From contig NZ_FQXR01000012.1 in assembly GCF_900130025.1 (NCBI RefSeq), positions 19,458 to 83,457 of the forward strand: DNA of 64,000 nt, written 5' to 3'. Source of the stretch: Sporanaerobacter acetigenes DSM 13106 (GTDB taxonomy: Bacteria > Bacillota > Clostridia > Tissierellales > Sporanaerobacteraceae). Within the stretch, counting starts at the first letter, position 1, and each line of letters starts with the position of its first letter. The notes under the pieces are model-generated. The model saw only the letters and a list, made by a program, of their open reading frames with translations, did not search any database and was not told the DNA's origin. Position numbers and translations under genes: made by a program. Positions 43,102 to 53,285 of the stretch are shown in pieces.

Positions 43102-45537
43102 CTACCTGGAATCTTCTAGCATTTCCCTAATCTTTTCTTGATAAAAGCCCGACAATTCTTGAGCATATTCTTCGTTTAAACCTTCTGCATAAATATTAAA
43201 CAATGGTTTTTCTTCATCTGGAAGAATCAATGCCCAGCCTTTGTCATCAACTATTCTTGCCCCTTCAATAGTTTCTATCCCGATTTCATTATCTTCTATG
43301 ATTTTTCTAAGTATTCTTCCTTTTTCTTCCCATGGACAAAAAACCTTATTTTTCACATAATAATATTTAGGCAATTCGTCTACTAGTTTGCTCAAAGCTA
43401 TTTTTTCTGATACTATAAAATCTATTATTTTCCCAGTGCCCCAGATAGCATCAAAATTTAAAATGTATTGATATAGACAGTTTCTATCCATTATTTCTCC
43501 TAATGTATCAGATAAATTGGTCTTGGTTATATACACTTTTCCATTGTATTTAGTTGCCATATTCTCTACAACTCTAGGAAAATTGTATGGAATAACAACT
43601 TCTTTCATTTCTCCACTTTTAAATCCCATAAAGAAAGAAAAAAGTGAGAATTTTTCTCCATCCAATATTCTTCCCTTTTCATCTATAAGTATCATATTCT
43701 CGCCATTTTCACTATATATAACTCCTAAATCAAATTTTTCTTCCCGTACTCTTTTAGATATTTTTTCATAAGGATGTGTATCGCTACTTACAACTCCGTC
43801 ACAACCAATACTTTCTAAATATTTCTTTGCTAAATTTGAAACATTCACAGATGCAGAATGTATCAATACCTTTAAGTTTCGTCTTTTAATTTCAGAAAGA
43901 TTTTTAAGAATCTTTTCTCCTTCATTTATATAAATAGACGAAAAATTATACATTCTAACTATATCCTCTACACTTTCTCCATTGCATCTCTTAAAATCTT
44001 CAATACCAAAAGCATTTTCAATTTTTCTCTCTAAATTTCTGCTGATATTTGCACCTCTTTCATCAATAATTTCTATATGTATTTTATTTTTGTCATGAGA
44101 ATCCGACGTAACTTGTAATCCCCCATTGGTCCTAAAATGTTGTACTGCAAATCTACACATAGGCATAGAAGCATCTTTTATATCTATGACCTTTGAACCT
44201 GTAGACAAAATCCCAGATATCAATGAACTTTTAATAAGTTCTGATGAATTGTATTCATCACTACTTACGACAAAAACTCCTTTCCCAATTGTTTGGGAAG
44301 CAAAAGCTGAGCCAAGTCTTGAAGCAAATTCAGGAGTTATATCAATATTTATATATCCTTGAATATCTCTATTTCCAAATATGGTCTTTGAAACCTTCGA
44401 GCCCCAAATCAAGTTTTCATTTACTTTTACATCTTCCTCTATAAGTTTATGAGGCCATATTTTAGTATCTGGACCAACAATTGCTCCCGTCGATATAGTT
44501 GAAGATGATCCTACTACTGAACCTTCAAACAATTTTACTCCTTCCTTTACATTTACATCGTCACATACAATACATTTTCTTGCTTCCACATTTCTTGAAA
44601 AAAACACATTTTCCCACAATACAGATTTTTTAAGAGAACATCCAGAATCTATATAACAATTGTCACCAATAACTGTATATGGTTCTATTTTAGTTTTCCC
44701 TTTTATTGTGCAGTTTTCCCCAATGTAAACAGGGGAAATCATTTCTACTTCTCTTCCTATAAAAGTTCCATCCCCTATCCATACACCTTCTTCAATTTCT
44801 TTAGATTCAAATTTCATATAAATTTTTTTATCTAATAAATCCCTATGCGTTTTTGTATAGGAATTTATATCACCTATATCACACCAATAATCTTCGGTTA
44901 TATATCCATACATAGGTATATTATCTTTTAAAAGTCTTGGAAACAAATCTTTACTAAAATCAAAGTTTTCTCCTTTTTTATAATAATCAAGAACTTCTGG
45001 TTCCAATATATAAATACCAGTATTTATAGTATCGCTAAAAACCTCACCCCAGCTAGGTTTTTCTAAAAACCTAGTTATTTTTCCATTTTCATCTGTGATT
45101 ATAACTCCATATTCCAATGGAACAGGCTCTTTTTTCAATATTAAGGTCGCCTTTGATTTTTTATTTTTATGGAAATCTATAGCTTTGTGTAAATCTATAT
45201 TTGTAAAAGCATCCCCACTTATAACTACAAAAGTACTATCTAAAAATTCCTCTGCATTCTTCACACTTCCTCCTGTTCCCAGAGGTGTTTTTTCTATGTA
45301 ATAATTCATATTGACGCCAAAATCTTCGCCATTATGAAAATAATCTATAATTGATGAAGGCAAATAATGTAATGTTACAGCTATGTCCTCTATATCGTGA
45401 AATTTTAGAAGTTCTAATATGTATTCCATGACTGGCTTATTTAATATAGGGACCATAGGTTTAGGAATATGACAAGTAAGAGGTCTAAGTCTTGTGCCTT
45501 TACCTCCTGACATAATTACCGCTTTTATTTTAATCAC
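43102..45537 (-). CDS. Sugar-phosphate nucleotidylyltransferase fused to a degenerate phosphohexomutase domain
   Basis: The 811-residue protein has three parts. Residues 1-235 form a nucleotidylyltransferase (MSGGKGTRLRPLTCHIPKPMVP). Residues 245-370 form a left-handed beta-helix. Residues 380-811 form a phosphomannomutase-like region. In that last region the loop that should read TASHNP reads VTSDSHDKNK (near residues 475-484), so the usual phosphoserine site is altered and mutase activity is doubtful. Such fusions are annotated as mannose-1-phosphate guanylyltransferase or glucose-1-phosphate pyrophosphorylase. Here the downstream glucan synthase suggests supply of an NDP-glucose. The start is unclear. 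GTG 45537 overlaps its own AAGGAG site, and that site is ideally placed for the ATA codon at 45528, where family members start. Confidence 0.82.
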   Translation of the reverse strand: MIKIKAVIMSGGKGTRLRPLTCHIPKPMVPILNKPVMEYILELLKFHDIEDIAVTLHYLPSSIIDYFHNGEDFGVNMNYYIEKTPLGTGGSVKNAEEFLDSTFVVISGDAFTNIDLHKAIDFHKNKKSKATLILKKEPVPLEYGVIITDENGKITRFLEKPSWGEVFSDTINTGIYILEPEVLDYYKKGENFDFSKDLFPRLLKDNIPMYGYITEDYWCDIGDINSYTKTHRDLLDKKIYMKFESKEIEEGVWIGDGTFIGREVEMISPVYIGENCTIKGKTKIEPYTVIGDNCYIDSGCSLKKSVLWENVFFSRNVEARKCIVCDDVNVKEGVKLFEGSVVGSSSTISTGAIVGPDTKIWPHKLIEEDVKVNENLIWGSKVSKTIFGNRDIQGYINIDITPEFASRLGSAFASQTIGKGVFVVSSDEYNSSELIKSSLISGILSTGSKVIDIKDASMPMCRFAVQHFRTNGGLQVTSDSHDKNKIHIEIIDERGANISRNLERKIENAFGIEDFKRCNGESVEDIVRMYNFSSIYINEGEKILKNLSEIKRRNLKVLIHSASVNVSNLAKKYLESIGCDGVVSSDTHPYEKISKRVREEKFDLGVIYSENGENMILIDEKGRILDGEKFSLFSFFMGFKSGEMKEVVIPYNFPRVVENMATKYNGKVYITKTNLSDTLGEIMDRNCLYQYILNFDAIWGTGKIIDFIVSEKIALSKLVDELPKYYYVKNKVFCPWEEKGRILRKIIEDNEIGIETIEGARIVDDKGWALILPDEEKPLFNIYAEGLNEEYAQELSGFYQEKIREMLEDSR

Positions 45538-45597
45538 TCCTTATCTCATTTTTGTTGCATACTTTATTGTTTGATATACTTAACAAATATATTCATG

Positions 45598-45645
45598 AAA
45601 AAAGAAAAACCGAGGACTAAACTGAATGTTCAGTTTAATCCTCGG
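45598..45645 (-). terminator. Strong terminator of the phosphoglucomutase operon
   Basis: CCGAGGA and TAAACTGAA arms pair with TTCAGTTTA and TCCTCGG with one mismatch and a two-base loop. A T-rich tail follows on the minus strand. It separates pgcA from the glucan operon. Confidence 0.88.
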
Positions 45646-45666
45646 CATTAAAATTAAATATTAAAA

Positions 45667-47358
45667 TCAATTTACAGAATTTATTCTTTTCATAATAGCA
45701 CTTTCCATATCTTCAATTTTTGCAAGAGAGCTTTCCATTGTATCTGCCTTTGAATAAATATATATTTTTATCTTTGGCTCTGTACCTGAAGGTCTTATAG
45801 CATACCAAGATTCATCATCAAATCTATATTTAAGTACATTGGATGGTGGAGTATCTGTATTTCCTGATAAATAATCAATAAGATTTACAAGTTTGCTATT
45901 CTTTATCTCATGAATTGGCTTAGCTCTAAAAGATTCCATTATTCTAGCTATTCTATTTTTCCCATCTATTCCTTCTAATATTATAGATATTTGTTTTTCT
46001 TTATAGTATCCATGTTCTTCGTAAAGCTCATTTAAAACATCTAAAAGAGTCTTTCCCATCTTCTTGTAATAAGCTGCCATTTCAGAAATAAGCATACTAG
46101 AGATGACTCCATCCTTATCCCTAACTATAGTATCATACACATATCCAATACTTTCTTCATACCCAAATATAAATGTATGCTCTCCCGTCTCATCAAATTC
46201 GTTGGCCTTGCCACAAATATGCTTAAATCCTGTAAGCGTTTCTACTGTGCCCATATTATATTTCTTTGCAATTGCCTTACTTAAATCTCCTGTAACTATT
46301 GACTTAACTATAACTCCATTTTCAGGCAAAGAATTTTTTTCATGTCTTGACATCAATACATAATTGACCAAAAGTGCTCCAGTTTGATTTCCATTTAGTG
46401 AAACATATTCTCCATCCTTGTCTTTAACCATACATGCAACTCTATCACAATCAGGATCTGTAGCTATAAGAATATCTGCATTTACATTTTTCCCTAAATT
46501 TTCAGCATATTTAAATGCCTTTGTATCTTCTGGATTTGGGTATCCAACTGTTGTGAAATCAGGGTCTGGATTTTCCTGTTCTGGAACTACAAATATATTG
46601 TTAAATCCTCTTTCTCTCAAAACTCTTCTAACTGGTATGTTTCCAGTTCCATTTAAAGGTGTATAAACAATATTTATATCTTTATCTATGTCATCATGTA
46701 GTGAAAGATTTTTAACTTTTTCTATATACTCATCATCTATTTCTTTTCCTATTATTTTAAGCAAACCTCTATCTAAAGCTTCTTGTCTATCTATAATATT
46801 TACATTTGAAAATTCTCCTACATTCTTGATATTGTTTGTGATTTTTTCTGCAATTTCATCAAGAATTTGAGAACCCTTTTCCCAATATACTTTATATCCA
46901 TTATAATCTTTTGGATTGTGGCTTGCTGTTATGACAATACCTGAAATAGTTTTTAACTTTCTTATAGCAAAGGAAAGTTCTGGTGTTGGCCTTAAATCCT
47001 CAAACAAATAGACTTTTATCCCATTGGCGGCAAGAACTCTTGCTGCAATATCTGAAAATTCTTTAGAGAAATGTCTCACATCATAAGCTATGACTACTCC
47101 TCTATCCATAGTACTTTGTCCAAAAGATTTTATGGTATTTGCCAATCCCTGAGTTGCCAAAGATACAGTATATCTATTCATTCTATTTGTTCCCGCTCCA
47201 ATTTTTCCCCTTAGCCCTGCTGTACCAAATGACAAATCAGTATAAAATCTGTCTTGAATTTCAGCCTCATCATTTTTTATAGCTTCCAATTCTTTTTTAG
47301 TTTCATCATCGAAATATGGATTACCTATCCATGTTTTATATTTTCCCATATATTCCAT
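45667..47358 (-). CDS. pgcA: Phosphoglucomutase/phosphomannomutase
   Basis: The 563-residue alpha-D-phosphohexomutase interconverts glucose-6-phosphate and glucose-1-phosphate (or the mannose pair). The phosphoserine loop VITASHNPKDYNGYK and metal-binding TDPDCDRVA are intact. GYEESIGY, the sugar-binding region, and the C-terminal RPSGTEPKIKIY phosphate site are also intact. The ATG at 47358 is preferred for AAGGAGG eight bases upstream. A GTG eight codons earlier overlaps the preceding stop region. Glucose-1-phosphate from this enzyme would feed the pyrophosphorylase and glucan synthase encoded just downstream. It is preceded by the amidohydrolase gene in the same operon. Confidence 0.93.
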   Translation of the reverse strand: MEYMGKYKTWIGNPYFDDETKKELEAIKNDEAEIQDRFYTDLSFGTAGLRGKIGAGTNRMNRYTVSLATQGLANTIKSFGQSTMDRGVVIAYDVRHFSKEFSDIAARVLAANGIKVYLFEDLRPTPELSFAIRKLKTISGIVITASHNPKDYNGYKVYWEKGSQILDEIAEKITNNIKNVGEFSNVNIIDRQEALDRGLLKIIGKEIDDEYIEKVKNLSLHDDIDKDINIVYTPLNGTGNIPVRRVLRERGFNNIFVVPEQENPDPDFTTVGYPNPEDTKAFKYAENLGKNVNADILIATDPDCDRVACMVKDKDGEYVSLNGNQTGALLVNYVLMSRHEKNSLPENGVIVKSIVTGDLSKAIAKKYNMGTVETLTGFKHICGKANEFDETGEHTFIFGYEESIGYVYDTIVRDKDGVISSMLISEMAAYYKKMGKTLLDVLNELYEEHGYYKEKQISIILEGIDGKNRIARIMESFRAKPIHEIKNSKLVNLIDYLSGNTDTPPSNVLKYRFDDESWYAIRPSGTEPKIKIYIYSKADTMESSLAKIEDMESAIMKRINSVN

Positions 47359-47381
47359 TTTTCTAGCCTCCTTGTATCTCA

Positions 47382-48569
47382 CTACTCATTCAAAAAAGTA
47401 AGTACATTTTTAACTTGCATTAAAACTCCCATTTTTAAACAGTCCTCATCAATATCAAAATAAGGAGTATGTCCTTCGTGAATTATGCCCTTGTCTTGAT
47501 TTCGTGAACCCAAATTAAAAAAAGCTCCAGGACATTCTTCAGCAAAGTATGCAAAATCCTCTACTCCAAAACTTGGATATTTTATATTGGCTACACTATC
47601 ATTTCCAAATAGCTCCACAATATTATTATATACAATGTCTACCATGGTGTCATCATTTATTAAGGCATCATAACTTTTTCTTCTTATGACTTCTCCACTT
47701 CCCCCCATTGAGGAAGAAACTCCTTCAACAATATCTACTATTTTCTTCATGACATTTTCCCTTGAATCAGAATCAAGAGTACGTACTATTCCCTCAATCT
47801 CCACTCTATCAGCTATGACATTTCCAGCATCTCCTCCATGAATAGTACCAAGAGATATAACCGAAGAATTTCTAGGATCTACATTTCTACTAACAATAGT
47901 TTGAATAGAAACTATAACTTGAGATGCAATAGCTATTGCATCTACCCCCAAATGTGGATATGCTCCATGACTATTTTCACCATGTATAATGATTTTTATC
48001 ATATCCGAAGAAGCATTCATCTGGCCATATTTTATGCCTATTTTCCCTACATCAATATCATTATATACATGAAGTCCAAATATACCATCTACTTTAGGAT
48101 TTTCAAGAACTCCTTCTTCTATCATAGGTTTTGCTCCACCAGTAGTCTCTTCCGCTGGCTGAAATATAAGTTTTACATTTCCTTTAAATTCTTTTTTCAA
48201 ATCATTTAGTACCTTTGCTGTTCCCAACAATATTGCAGTATGAGCATCATGACCACAGGCATGCATTTTTCCCCTGATTTGAGATTTATATGGGACATCT
48301 TTTCTATCCACTATAGGAAGAGCATCCATATCAGCCCTCAATGCTACAGTCTTTCCAGCTTCTGCTCCTTTTATAATTCCAACAACTCCTGTATTAGCTA
48401 TTCCCTTAGTATAAGGGATACCCATTTCATCTAGATATTTCACTATTTTTTCACTAGTTCTATACTCTTCCATGCCCAATTCAGGATGCATATGAAAATC
48501 TCTTCTTAAAAGTACAACCCAGTCTTCAATTTCACTAACTCTTTTTTTCAATTCATCATTATTTATCAT
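47382..48569 (-). CDS. M20-family amidohydrolase (N-acyl-amino-acid or hippurate hydrolase type)
   Basis: This 395-residue metallo-amidohydrolase has the M20D motifs. They are ALRADMDALPIVD with the first metal ligands, GKMHACGHDAHTAILLGTA, FQPAEETTGGAKPMIEEG and the C-terminal GVEDFAYFAEECPGAFFNLGS. The family includes hippurate hydrolase, IAA-amino-acid hydrolases and N-acetyldiaminopimelate deacetylase. No lysine-pathway genes are nearby, so a general N-acyl amino acid or peptide amidase role is the safer reading. It is the upstream member of a two-gene unit with pgcA, 23 bases apart, with no obvious functional link. Confidence 0.9.
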   Translation of the reverse strand: MINNDELKKRVSEIEDWVVLLRRDFHMHPELGMEEYRTSEKIVKYLDEMGIPYTKGIANTGVVGIIKGAEAGKTVALRADMDALPIVDRKDVPYKSQIRGKMHACGHDAHTAILLGTAKVLNDLKKEFKGNVKLIFQPAEETTGGAKPMIEEGVLENPKVDGIFGLHVYNDIDVGKIGIKYGQMNASSDMIKIIIHGENSHGAYPHLGVDAIAIASQVIVSIQTIVSRNVDPRNSSVISLGTIHGGDAGNVIADRVEIEGIVRTLDSDSRENVMKKIVDIVEGVSSSMGGSGEVIRRKSYDALINDDTMVDIVYNNIVELFGNDSVANIKYPSFGVEDFAYFAEECPGAFFNLGSRNQDKGIIHEGHTPYFDIDEDCLKMGVLMQVKNVLTFLNE

Positions 48570-48642
48570 GAATCTTCACCCTCATTCTTTTATATATATA
48601 CCTATTTTATCATCTATTATAGCTACATTTCTATCCATTTTT

Positions 48643-50358
48643 TCAGCTATTTTTTAATTGGATAAATGGCAATTCTATTTTTATTTTCGTTCCATGTCCA
48701 ACTTGGCTTTTAAGATTTATGATACCATTGTGATATTCTACAATATGTTTCACTATAGAAAGACCTAATCCTGTACTTTTATTGCCTCTACTTTTGTCTA
48801 CCATATAAAATCTTTCAAATACCCTTTCTTGAGCTTCTTTTGGAATACCAATCCCTGTATCTGATATTGTCAAAATAGTAGAATTAATTTCATCCTGTAT
48901 TTTCACATTTACAGTGCCGTCTATTTTATTGTATTTAATAGCATTGTCTATAAGATTATATAAAAGTTCTTCCATCATACTCTTATCAGCTTGTACTTTG
49001 TTATGATTTCCCTCAACTACTATATTTATATTTTTTCCTTTTGCTGCAATGTCAAAATTTTGAGATATATTGTTTGCCATTTCATATAAATCTACGAAAT
49101 CAAATTCTTTGCTAGAAAAATCTTCATCAAGTTTTGACAATCTAATGATTGAATCTATTAGTTCTAAAAGTCTATTTCCTTCTTTCCTTATAATTCCTGC
49201 AAATTTAACAGTATCTTCTTTGCTTGTAAGCCCTGATTCAATTATTTCAGCATAACCATTTATTGATGTAAGCGGTGTCTTTAACTCATGAGATACATTT
49301 GCAGAAAACTCTCTTCTCATTTTTTCAGCTCTATATTTATCTGTATTATTAACTATCAATATCATTACTCCTATAACCTTTCCATCATTTACAACTGGAT
49401 TTATATAAACATTTAAATATCTATTAGATAAATAAACTAATATTTCTTTATTTTCTCCTGTTTTTAAAACTTTATCTAAGGTTTTATTTATTTCAATATC
49501 CCTTGACAGTACTATAAAGCTCTCTTTGTAGTAATCCTTATCATCTTTAGCATCTAACAATTTAATAGCACTATTGTTTAGTGAGACAATTTTCTTGTTT
49601 TCTTCTATAAGTATAAATCCTTCACTCATATTTTCAGTAATTGTCTCTATGGTATCTGCTTTCTCTTTTAATTCGTTTACGTATTTTTTAATCTCTAAAC
49701 TCTGTCTATTGACAGCTTGAGTAAATGGCAGCAATTCATCATAAATTTCAAACTCTGACAAGTTTACCCCTGAAATTATTTTATCAATATTTTCTGTTGC
49801 CATTTTTATAGGTTTTAATATTTTCTTCGAAAGTAATGACGACATGAAAAATGACAAAAATATTACCAATAAAACAATAACAATTATTCCAGGCAATATA
49901 CTACCCATGGCAGTAAAAATATTGTCATAATCCTGAGAAATTCTCAATATTGAACCATCAGAAAGTAATACAGAAAAATAATGAGTATCTTGCCCTAATG
50001 TGGTGGAATATCTAGTAGATTCACCAGTACCATTTCTTATAGCTTCTTTGACTTCTGGCCTTTCCAGGTGATTCTCCATCTTGCTTTGTTCCATATCAGT
50101 ATCAAATAGCACTTTACCTTGAGAATTTATGATTGTAATTCTTATATTTGGACTCTTTTTTTTAATATTGATGAGATATTGAAAATCATCATATTTTATA
50201 TGTTCAATTGTACCGGATATGGTATAAGCTGTGTTTTTTAAGGATTTCCATTCTGAATCAAGATAAAAATTATAAAAGATGACACTTATGAGAACAGCAG
50301 TTAGAATAGAGGATACAATTGCTAAACTAACAAAATTTAAAAAAATTTTCCTTCTCAA
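48643..50358 (-). CDS. phoR: Phosphate regulon sensor histidine kinase PhoR
   Basis: This 571-residue membrane kinase has a first membrane helix (residues 8-30), an extracytoplasmic sensor region and a second helix near 155-178. A HAMP segment, a PAS domain (ENMSEGFILIEENKKI) and a HisKA dimerisation domain with the phosphorylated histidine in SANVSHELKTPLTS near residue 358 follow. The HATPase_c domain has DNAIKYN, DTGIGIP and STGLGLSIVKHIV. It senses phosphate status through PstSCAB-PhoU and phosphorylates PhoP. The start overlaps the phoP stop by four bases. It is the last gene of the pst-pho operon. Confidence 0.93.
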   Translation of the reverse strand: MRRKIFLNFVSLAIVSSILTAVLISVIFYNFYLDSEWKSLKNTAYTISGTIEHIKYDDFQYLINIKKKSPNIRITIINSQGKVLFDTDMEQSKMENHLERPEVKEAIRNGTGESTRYSTTLGQDTHYFSVLLSDGSILRISQDYDNIFTAMGSILPGIIVIVLLVIFLSFFMSSLLSKKILKPIKMATENIDKIISGVNLSEFEIYDELLPFTQAVNRQSLEIKKYVNELKEKADTIETITENMSEGFILIEENKKIVSLNNSAIKLLDAKDDKDYYKESFIVLSRDIEINKTLDKVLKTGENKEILVYLSNRYLNVYINPVVNDGKVIGVMILIVNNTDKYRAEKMRREFSANVSHELKTPLTSINGYAEIIESGLTSKEDTVKFAGIIRKEGNRLLELIDSIIRLSKLDEDFSSKEFDFVDLYEMANNISQNFDIAAKGKNINIVVEGNHNKVQADKSMMEELLYNLIDNAIKYNKIDGTVNVKIQDEINSTILTISDTGIGIPKEAQERVFERFYMVDKSRGNKSTGLGLSIVKHIVEYHNGIINLKSQVGHGTKIKIELPFIQLKNS

Positions 50359-51035
50359 TCTATGTCACCTACTTTATATCCAACATTTCTTACAGTTTTT
50401 ATAAGCTCGCCATAATCTCCAAGCTTTTTCCTAAGAGTACCTATGTGTACATCTACTGTTCTAGTCTCTCCTTCAAATTCAAACCCCCATATTTGATTCA
50501 TCAAATTTTCCCTTGTGTGGACTATTCCCTTATTTTTAAGCAAATAATACAATAGCTCAAATTCTTTATAAGTTAAATCTACAGAAATACCATCTACCGT
50601 AACTATTCTCTTTTTATAGTCCAATGAAACTCCATCCAGCGAGAATACCTCTTCTTTTTGTCTGGTTGAAGTACGCCTTAAAACCGCCTTTATTCTTGAT
50701 ATCAATTCCATTACTCCAAATGGCTTTGTAATATAGTCATCCGAACCCATATCAAGACCTTTTACTTTATCATACTCAGTTGATTTTGCCGTAAGAATAA
50801 TCACTGGCAATTCTTGAGTATTTATATCCTCTCTCATTCTTTTTAATATCGTAAGTCCATCATCTCCAGGCAGCATAAGATCCAATATGATTAAATCCGG
50901 TTTAGAAGAATTAAGTTTTAAAAAAAATTCTTCTCCTTCTTCAAACCCTTCTGCTTCAAAACCACTATTTTTAAGTGCATATATAATTAGTTCCCTAATA
51001 CTTTCATCATCTTCAACGCAATAAATTTTAGGCAT
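50355..51035 (-). CDS. phoP: Phosphate regulon response regulator PhoP
   Basis: This 226-residue OmpR-family regulator has a receiver domain with acidic pocket VEDDES, phosphoacceptor Asp52 (LDLMLPGDDG) and the TAK lysine. It has a C-terminal winged-helix DNA-binding domain (EFELLYYLLKNKGIVHTRENLMNQIWGFEFEGETRTVDVHIGTLRKKLG). Phosphorylated by PhoR, it should activate the pst operon through the repeats at 55108-55147 and thus its own gene. It lies ten bases after phoU and overlaps phoR by four bases. The name PhoP (Firmicute usage) is used instead of PhoB. Confidence 0.94.
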   Translation of the reverse strand: MPKIYCVEDDESIRELIIYALKNSGFEAEGFEEGEEFFLKLNSSKPDLIILDLMLPGDDGLTILKRMREDINTQELPVIILTAKSTEYDKVKGLDMGSDDYITKPFGVMELISRIKAVLRRTSTRQKEEVFSLDGVSLDYKKRIVTVDGISVDLTYKEFELLYYLLKNKGIVHTRENLMNQIWGFEFEGETRTVDVHIGTLRKKLGDYGELIKTVRNVGYKVGDID

Positions 51036-51045
51036 ATAATCACCC

Positions 51046-51702
51046 CTACATCTTTTCTTCTGATTTATGCATTCCAGTTATGGAAAACACCACCCATTCA
51101 GCTATATTTTCGGCATGATCCCCTATTCTCTCAAGGTATTTTGCTATCATCAACAAATCAATAGCTTGTTCTCCATTAGATGCATCCATTCTAATCAAGG
51201 ATATGAGCTCATCTTTTATGGTAGCAAACAAATTATCTACTATATCATCATATTCAATAACTTCTTTTGCCAATTCTAAGTCTTTACTCACAAATGCATC
51301 TATGCTTTTATTAACCATTTTCATTGTAGCTTCTGCCATTTGAGGAATATGAGTAAGTTCTTTTATCAATTTATTATTTCCTATTCTCAAAATTATTTCT
51401 GATATGTCCTGAACTTGATCTCCTATTCTTTCTAAATCAGTTATCATCTTAAATATTGATGATATCAGTCTAAGATTTCCTGCTACAGGCTGTTGTTGAA
51501 CTAACAACTTTAAGCATCTGCTTTCAATATCCTTTTCCATATTATCTATTTCATCATCATTATCAACAATTTTTTGTGCCAAAATCATATCTTTTTCTCT
51601 CAAAGCTATTATAGCATCTTGTATTGCTTTTTCCACAGCAGAACCCATTTCTATAAGCTCATTATTCAGTATTTCTAACTCTCTATTAAATCTATCTCTC
51701 AT
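51046..51702 (-). CDS. phoU: Phosphate signalling protein PhoU
   Basis: The 218-residue helical protein starts at ATG 51702, after TGGAGGATTAAA. The open frame extends upstream into pstB but without a ribosome binding site. Two PhoU repeats are visible, each with a metal-binding E-x-x-x-D motif: DNDDEIDNMEKDIE in the first half and EYDDIVDNLFATIKDEL in the second, plus DLERIGDQVQDISE and YLERIGDHAENIAEW. PhoU links PstSCAB to PhoR and keeps the Pho response off when phosphate is plentiful. Position between pstB and phoP is the normal clostridial order. Confidence 0.94.
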   Translation of the reverse strand: MRDRFNRELEILNNELIEMGSAVEKAIQDAIIALREKDMILAQKIVDNDDEIDNMEKDIESRCLKLLVQQQPVAGNLRLISSIFKMITDLERIGDQVQDISEIILRIGNNKLIKELTHIPQMAEATMKMVNKSIDAFVSKDLELAKEVIEYDDIVDNLFATIKDELISLIRMDASNGEQAIDLLMIAKYLERIGDHAENIAEWVVFSITGMHKSEEKM

Positions 51703-51724
51703 TTTAATCCTCCATTTGTGATTT

Positions 51725-52474
51725 TTAACCAAACCTACCAGTAATATAATCCTCTGTACGCTTATCTTCAGGAATAGAAAATAGAGTTTCAGTATCATTG
51801 TACTCTATTAGCTCTCCAGAAAGAAAGAAGGCAGTCTTATCAGAAACTCTAGCAGCCTGTTGCATGTTATGAGTTACAATGACTATAGTATAGCTTTCTT
51901 TTAATTCTTGGACTAAGTCTTCAATTTTAGCAGTAGAAATAGGGTCAAGAGCACTTGTTGGCTCATCCATAAGTAGCACTTCTGGATTGACAGCCAAGGC
52001 TCTAGCTATACAAATTCTTTGCTGCTGACCTCCAGAAAGAGACAGTGCACTTTTTTTAAGCCTGTCCTTTACCTCATCCCATATAGCACTATCTTTTAAG
52101 CTTTTCTCTACTATATCATCAAGAATTGCTTTATTTTTAATTCCATGAGTACGAGGACCAAAGGCAATATTGTCATATATACTCATAGGAAATGGATTGG
52201 GTTTTTGAAATACCATACCAACTCGTTTTCTCAATTGATTAACATCAATATGTTTATATATATCCAAGCCATCTAAAAAAATATTTCCCGTAATACTGCA
52301 ATCGTCTATTAAATCATTCATACGATTTAGCGTTTTTAACAATGTAGACTTTCCACTTCCAGATGGTCCAATAAAAGACGTAATACATTTTTCTTCAATA
52401 TTCATATTTATACCCTTTAAAGCATGAAATTTTCCATAATATAAGTCCATATTATATATTTTTATCTTATCCAT
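51725..52474 (-). CDS. pstB: Phosphate ABC transporter ATP-binding protein PstB
   Basis: This 249-residue ATPase has Walker A GPSGSGKS at residues 36-43, the PstB-typical KTLNRMND, Q-loop [15 protein letters not shown], signature [15 protein letters not shown] and Walker [16 protein letters not shown]. It energises phosphate uptake by dimerising on PstA and PstC at the membrane. It overlaps the pstA stop by eight bases and lies 22 bases before phoU. Length and motifs are standard for the family. Confidence 0.96.
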   Translation of the reverse strand: MDKIKIYNMDLYYGKFHALKGINMNIEEKCITSFIGPSGSGKSTLLKTLNRMNDLIDDCSITGNIFLDGLDIYKHIDVNQLRKRVGMVFQKPNPFPMSIYDNIAFGPRTHGIKNKAILDDIVEKSLKDSAIWDEVKDRLKKSALSLSGGQQQRICIARALAVNPEVLLMDEPTSALDPISTAKIEDLVQELKESYTIVIVTHNMQQAARVSDKTAFFLSGELIEYNDTETLFSIPEDKRTEDYITGRFG

Positions 52475-53285
52475 TGTAATTCCCCTTTAACAATTTTTTT
52501 GTGAAATAAGATGACAATCCATTAATCCCTATAACTACAATCAATAGTATCACAGCAGTAGCATTAGCCTCGTTTGTATATAATCCTTCACTAGAAAGAG
52601 CATACATATGAATTGCAAGAGTTCTAGCTGAAGAAAACAAGCTATTTGGTATTTTAGGTACTGTACCAGCTGTATAAATTAAAGCTGCAGTCTCTCCCAC
52701 AATTCTACCTATTCCAAGTATTATTCCAGACAATATACCAGGCATAGCTACAGGAAGTACCACTTTAAATATAGTTCGAAGTTTTCCAGCTCCCAGACCA
52801 AAACTAGCTTCTCTCAATGTATCTGGTACAGCCAACAGTGCTTCTTCAGTGGATCTGATTATCAAGGGTAAAATCATGATAGAAAGAGTAAAAGCACCAG
52901 CCAAAATAGAAAAACCCCAGCCCAAAGTAGTTACAAAGAACAATAGTCCAAATAATCCATATACAATAGAAGGTATTCCCGATAAAGTTTCAGTTGTTAT
53001 TCTTATAATATTTACTAGTTTATTTCCATTTTTCGCATATTCCACAAGATAAAATCCTGAAAATATTCCTATAGGAACTGCAATCATCAATGACAAAAAA
53101 GTCATAATAATAGTAGTAACAATAGCAGGAAATAATGAAACATTCTCTGTAGTATATTCTAGAGCAAATAGAGATGGTTTAATATTGGGTAATCCCTTAA
53201 CTAAAATATATCCTATAATTAAGAATAGTATTGAAAATGTAATAAGTGCAGCTAGTTTTATCATTATTCTAATTAATCTACTCAT
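52467..53285 (-). CDS. pstA: Phosphate ABC transporter permease PstA
   Basis: This 272-residue permease has six membrane helices and the binding-protein-dependent transport signature around [32 protein letters not shown], the EAA loop that contacts Pst[18 protein letters not shown] is a characteristic Pst permease motif shared with PstC. It starts directly after pstC and overlaps pstB by eight bases. Together with PstC it forms the phosphate channel through the cytoplasmic membrane. Confidence 0.95.
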   Translation of the reverse strand: MSRLIRIMIKLAALITFSILFLIIGYILVKGLPNIKPSLFALEYTTENVSLFPAIVTTIIMTFLSLMIAVPIGIFSGFYLVEYAKNGNKLVNIIRITTETLSGIPSIVYGLFGLLFFVTTLGWGFSILAGAFTLSIMILPLIIRSTEEALLAVPDTLREASFGLGAGKLRTIFKVVLPVAMPGILSGIILGIGRIVGETAALIYTAGTVPKIPNSLFSSARTLAIHMYALSSEGLYTNEANATAVILLIVVIGINGLSSYFTKKLLKGNYNG

